A stretch of DNA of 29,430 nt. Source: Gnetum montanum (taxonomy: Eukaryota > Streptophyta > Gnetopsida > Gnetales > Gnetaceae). Below the pieces are notes generated by a model that saw only the letters and a program-made list of their open reading frames with translations, did not search any database and was not told the DNA's origin. How positions within the stretch are numbered: position 1 is the stretch's first letter; the number at the start of each line of letters is the position of its first letter. A program made the position numbers and the translations under genes. Location: the NCBI GenBank assembly GCA_015680685.1, contig MNCI01030298.1, positions 1 to 29,430 on the forward strand, written 5' to 3'. Shown here one piece after another: positions 27,190 to 29,430 of this stretch.

Positions 27190-29430
27190 ATTACAATTCC
27201 TCAAATGGTGTGAAGACATTGGAGAAGATCAAATGGTCCTCAGTGATGGAGGCTTCTAAGGCTTTGAAGGACCTTGTCCTACTTCGGGTACACATAGTGG
27301 TTGAGGTAATTGTGGTTGTCTAGTGGTAGCTACAATGTTTGGTGAAAGACAAAAGGTATCTAATAGTACCCTCATCTTCTCCTCCTTTCCCATGGGATTG
27401 TTCATGGTCCATGCAACATCTCAAATGTGGATTGGAGTGGGAACATCACAAGGATAGGGAATTTCTGGGAATAGCTCCTTCATGTTGGTAAACTAGGCAC
27501 CAAAAAGTTTGTATTCAACATTGAATGCCTTAAGAGCATTCTGTAGCTCTTGGTAATCATTCATCCTTTTGGCTAGGTTCTTAGTGGTGGATCTTTGATC
27601 AGTGAATCGTGCTCTAATAACCTTGAGTTTAAGATTAGCAATCTCAAGCTTTTTCTTGATCTCCTTATGGGTTTTGGACTCTACCTTGTACAACAAGTAC
27701 AAGCTAGCCACTTGCTTCTCCAACTTTGACCATAGCCATTTGGTAGTTAGCATTGCCATGTTTGCATAACAAAGATTGGCAAGCTCCATCTACTCCATCA
27801 TCTTATCAATCTATATCTCTTTCATGCAAATTTCCACCTTATTGTAATCATTGAGCCCATCAAAGATAGGCTACCAGACCTCACCTCTTTTCTTAAGCTA
27901 CTGAAGGTTCTCATTGACTTTTTCCTTCATCATCTAGATGTGTTTTTCATTGATTTATTTCTGTATATCAACTTGATCTCTGTAATGGTTCTTAACTCTC
28001 TTAAATTTAAAAGCCTTGTTCTTCCAAGCAGCTATCTCTATTAGAAATTTTTGGTGAAGGGGTTAGACTTCCTCCATCGAGAGATTTTTATTTTCAACCA
28101 CCAATCTTCTTAGTTTAGTGTTTATTCTAGCTAGTTTCTCCTCTATTGATGGATAAATTCTTGCATTTATTGCTATCACACACCAACATTTCACAGGCAA
28201 TGATTCTCTATGTTCAGGAATTCATTCTGGTGGCACATCTAGAACAAGTCCTTCCAAATGGTGTATGTCTTGACATTGGTGATAGACTGATCAAAGATGG
28301 CTATATCCTTTGCATTCTTAACCTGTTTGAGCCTATCTTGAAGTTGTTGAAAAGTTTCATCATGTGTCAACACAAAGTTGACAAACGTGGGATTGACAAT
28401 GTGGGCTCTTATTTCAGTAACCTCCACAACTAAGTGTTACTTTTGAGCCTAGGCTATTTTGATTTACCCCTTAAATATTATGTTCTTGTCCCTTGCTTCA
28501 AGAAGCTCAAGGTTGCAATGATAGTATCCAAAAGCTTAAGGATATGCAAAATCAGTTTTTCAATTCCCAATAGTTGGTCCAGCAAGTCCTCATGCTGAGT
28601 TAAACTTAATCTGCCACTAATTATTCCTATGAACATCTTCATATCTCTAAGTATATAAACATCTAATAAAGATATCACATGTGCATTTAAGGCCTCTACA
28701 ATTCTATTAACAAGCAGTTCTGCTACTATCTTGTGCACATCGTGTTGCATCACCAAGATAGATACCTGCTCACCCTCCTCTAGATGCACCGAAAATGTAG
28801 TAGCATTCCTAGAGATTTTTGGGAATTGCTACTATTGTGAGAGATATATTGTTACCTCTTGGACATTAGGATTTGATCTCATGAGCAACTACGTTCTTTG
28901 GGCTGAGAAAATTGATCCACCTTCCTTCATCTAGCTAATAGTTTGAGCCACTTTGTTGAGGTGACTCATCACTAGGAGATACATAGATGGGTCACCACCA
29001 CTCATTCTTACTCATAGCTCTTGCTCATTCAAGAGTTTCTCTTAGATGTTGTGCATGCAATTAAGGATAGAGTAAGCCTACAACATTATTTCATGAGTGG
29101 ACAATGGAGGTGGTGTTCACTACTCCTCTTATATGATGATCTTAGTAGGCACCTTATCTTTCATCATTTTCACCCAAGAAGCGAACAAAGTATGTCAAAC
29201 AACATCATTTCTATAGTGGATTATTTTTTCCCTCTTGCATCATTTCTTGATGAGGCATGAAAAGGGGAATGCCTTTCTTTCACATTCATTTTCTTTAAAT
29301 CACTTCTCTATCTCAAGATAGATCAATTGTGAAAGGTTGATGGGGAATTGATTACTTAGAGTGGTACATACATGAGTGGAGAAGACGATGATCTTGCTTG
29401 GCTTCATCGTTGGATTGAGGTGGAAGGCCA
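27190..29430 (-). pseudogene. Coiled-coil ORF remnant, right copy (runs off the window)
   Basis: On the minus strand, long helical stretches run from 29430 to about 27480, followed by a Pro-rich tail to 27190 (pieces like LFPEIPYPCDVPTPIHI and LSPNIVATTRQPQLPQPLCV). Open pieces: 28478-28789 (RLSLTQHEDLLDQLLGIEKL), 28239-28427 (ETFQQLQDRLKQVKNAKDIA), 27493-27789 (KTHKEIKKKLEIANLKLKVI and NLAKRMNDYQELQNALKAFN). Leu/Ile at heptad spacing with many Lys, Glu and Gln suggest a coiled coil. About ten stops, many TAG, break it. LTR B follows about 200 bases downstream. The family is not recognised. Confidence 0.55.
28684..29430 (-). repeat. Long-range direct repeat with window start
   Basis: It matches about 1-742 in the same orientation, for example TCACCCTCCTCTAGATG against TGACCCTCCTCTAGATG and the shared TTAGGATTTGATCTCAT. 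Divergence is clearly higher than between the pararetroviral repeats. Both copies are parts of the coiled-coil ORF. Confidence 0.85.

Overview
The window reads as intergenic DNA from a large, repeat-rich plant nuclear genome. It is AT-rich, CG dinucleotides look scarce, and almost every recognisable coding stretch is a decayed, multiply stopped fragment of a reverse-transcribing element. No intact host gene, tRNA or rRNA was recognised. A seed plant with a large genome, possibly a gymnosperm, fits; that is inference, because nothing here is diagnostic for a species.

Nearly all recognisable elements lie on the minus strand, so element order runs from high to low coordinates. (1) 1-1480: remnant of a long coiled-coil ORF, cut by the window edge. 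(2) 3.46-8.06 kb: Ty3/gypsy remnant I, with an LTR, a tRNA-Asp-type PBS, gag, protease, the N-terminal part of RT and the C-terminal part of integrase; everything between RT and the integrase tail is missing. Two related LTR pieces lie at 8.05-9.37 kb. (3) 9.4-11.8 kb: no gene recognised; a plus-strand TATA box and a perfect 24-bp inverted repeat. (4) 11.8-14.5 kb: gypsy remnant II, gag and protease of the same family. (5) 14947-16109: a 1163-bp inverted copy of part of remnant II, bounded on each side by a single n, probably an assembly artefact. (6) 16.1-25.6 kb: a degraded endogenous pararetrovirus (Caulimoviridae-like) with movement protein, coat region, zinc knuckle, protease, RT and RNase H, more than one genome length, so that a 1409-bp terminal segment occurs twice 7837 bp apart. 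(7) 25.6-27.0 kb: leader/gag-like debris and a third LTR of the gypsy family. (8) 27.19-29.43 kb: a second remnant of the coiled-coil ORF; its last 747 bases match the first ~742 bases of the window.

The most unusual point is that the coiled-coil ORF occurs in two settings: as long stand-alone remnants at both window edges, and inside the pararetroviral unit between its promoter and its tRNA-Met primer site. Either the virus-like element captured it, or the ORF belongs to a little-known element type. All coding features are broken; nothing here appears able to make a functional product.
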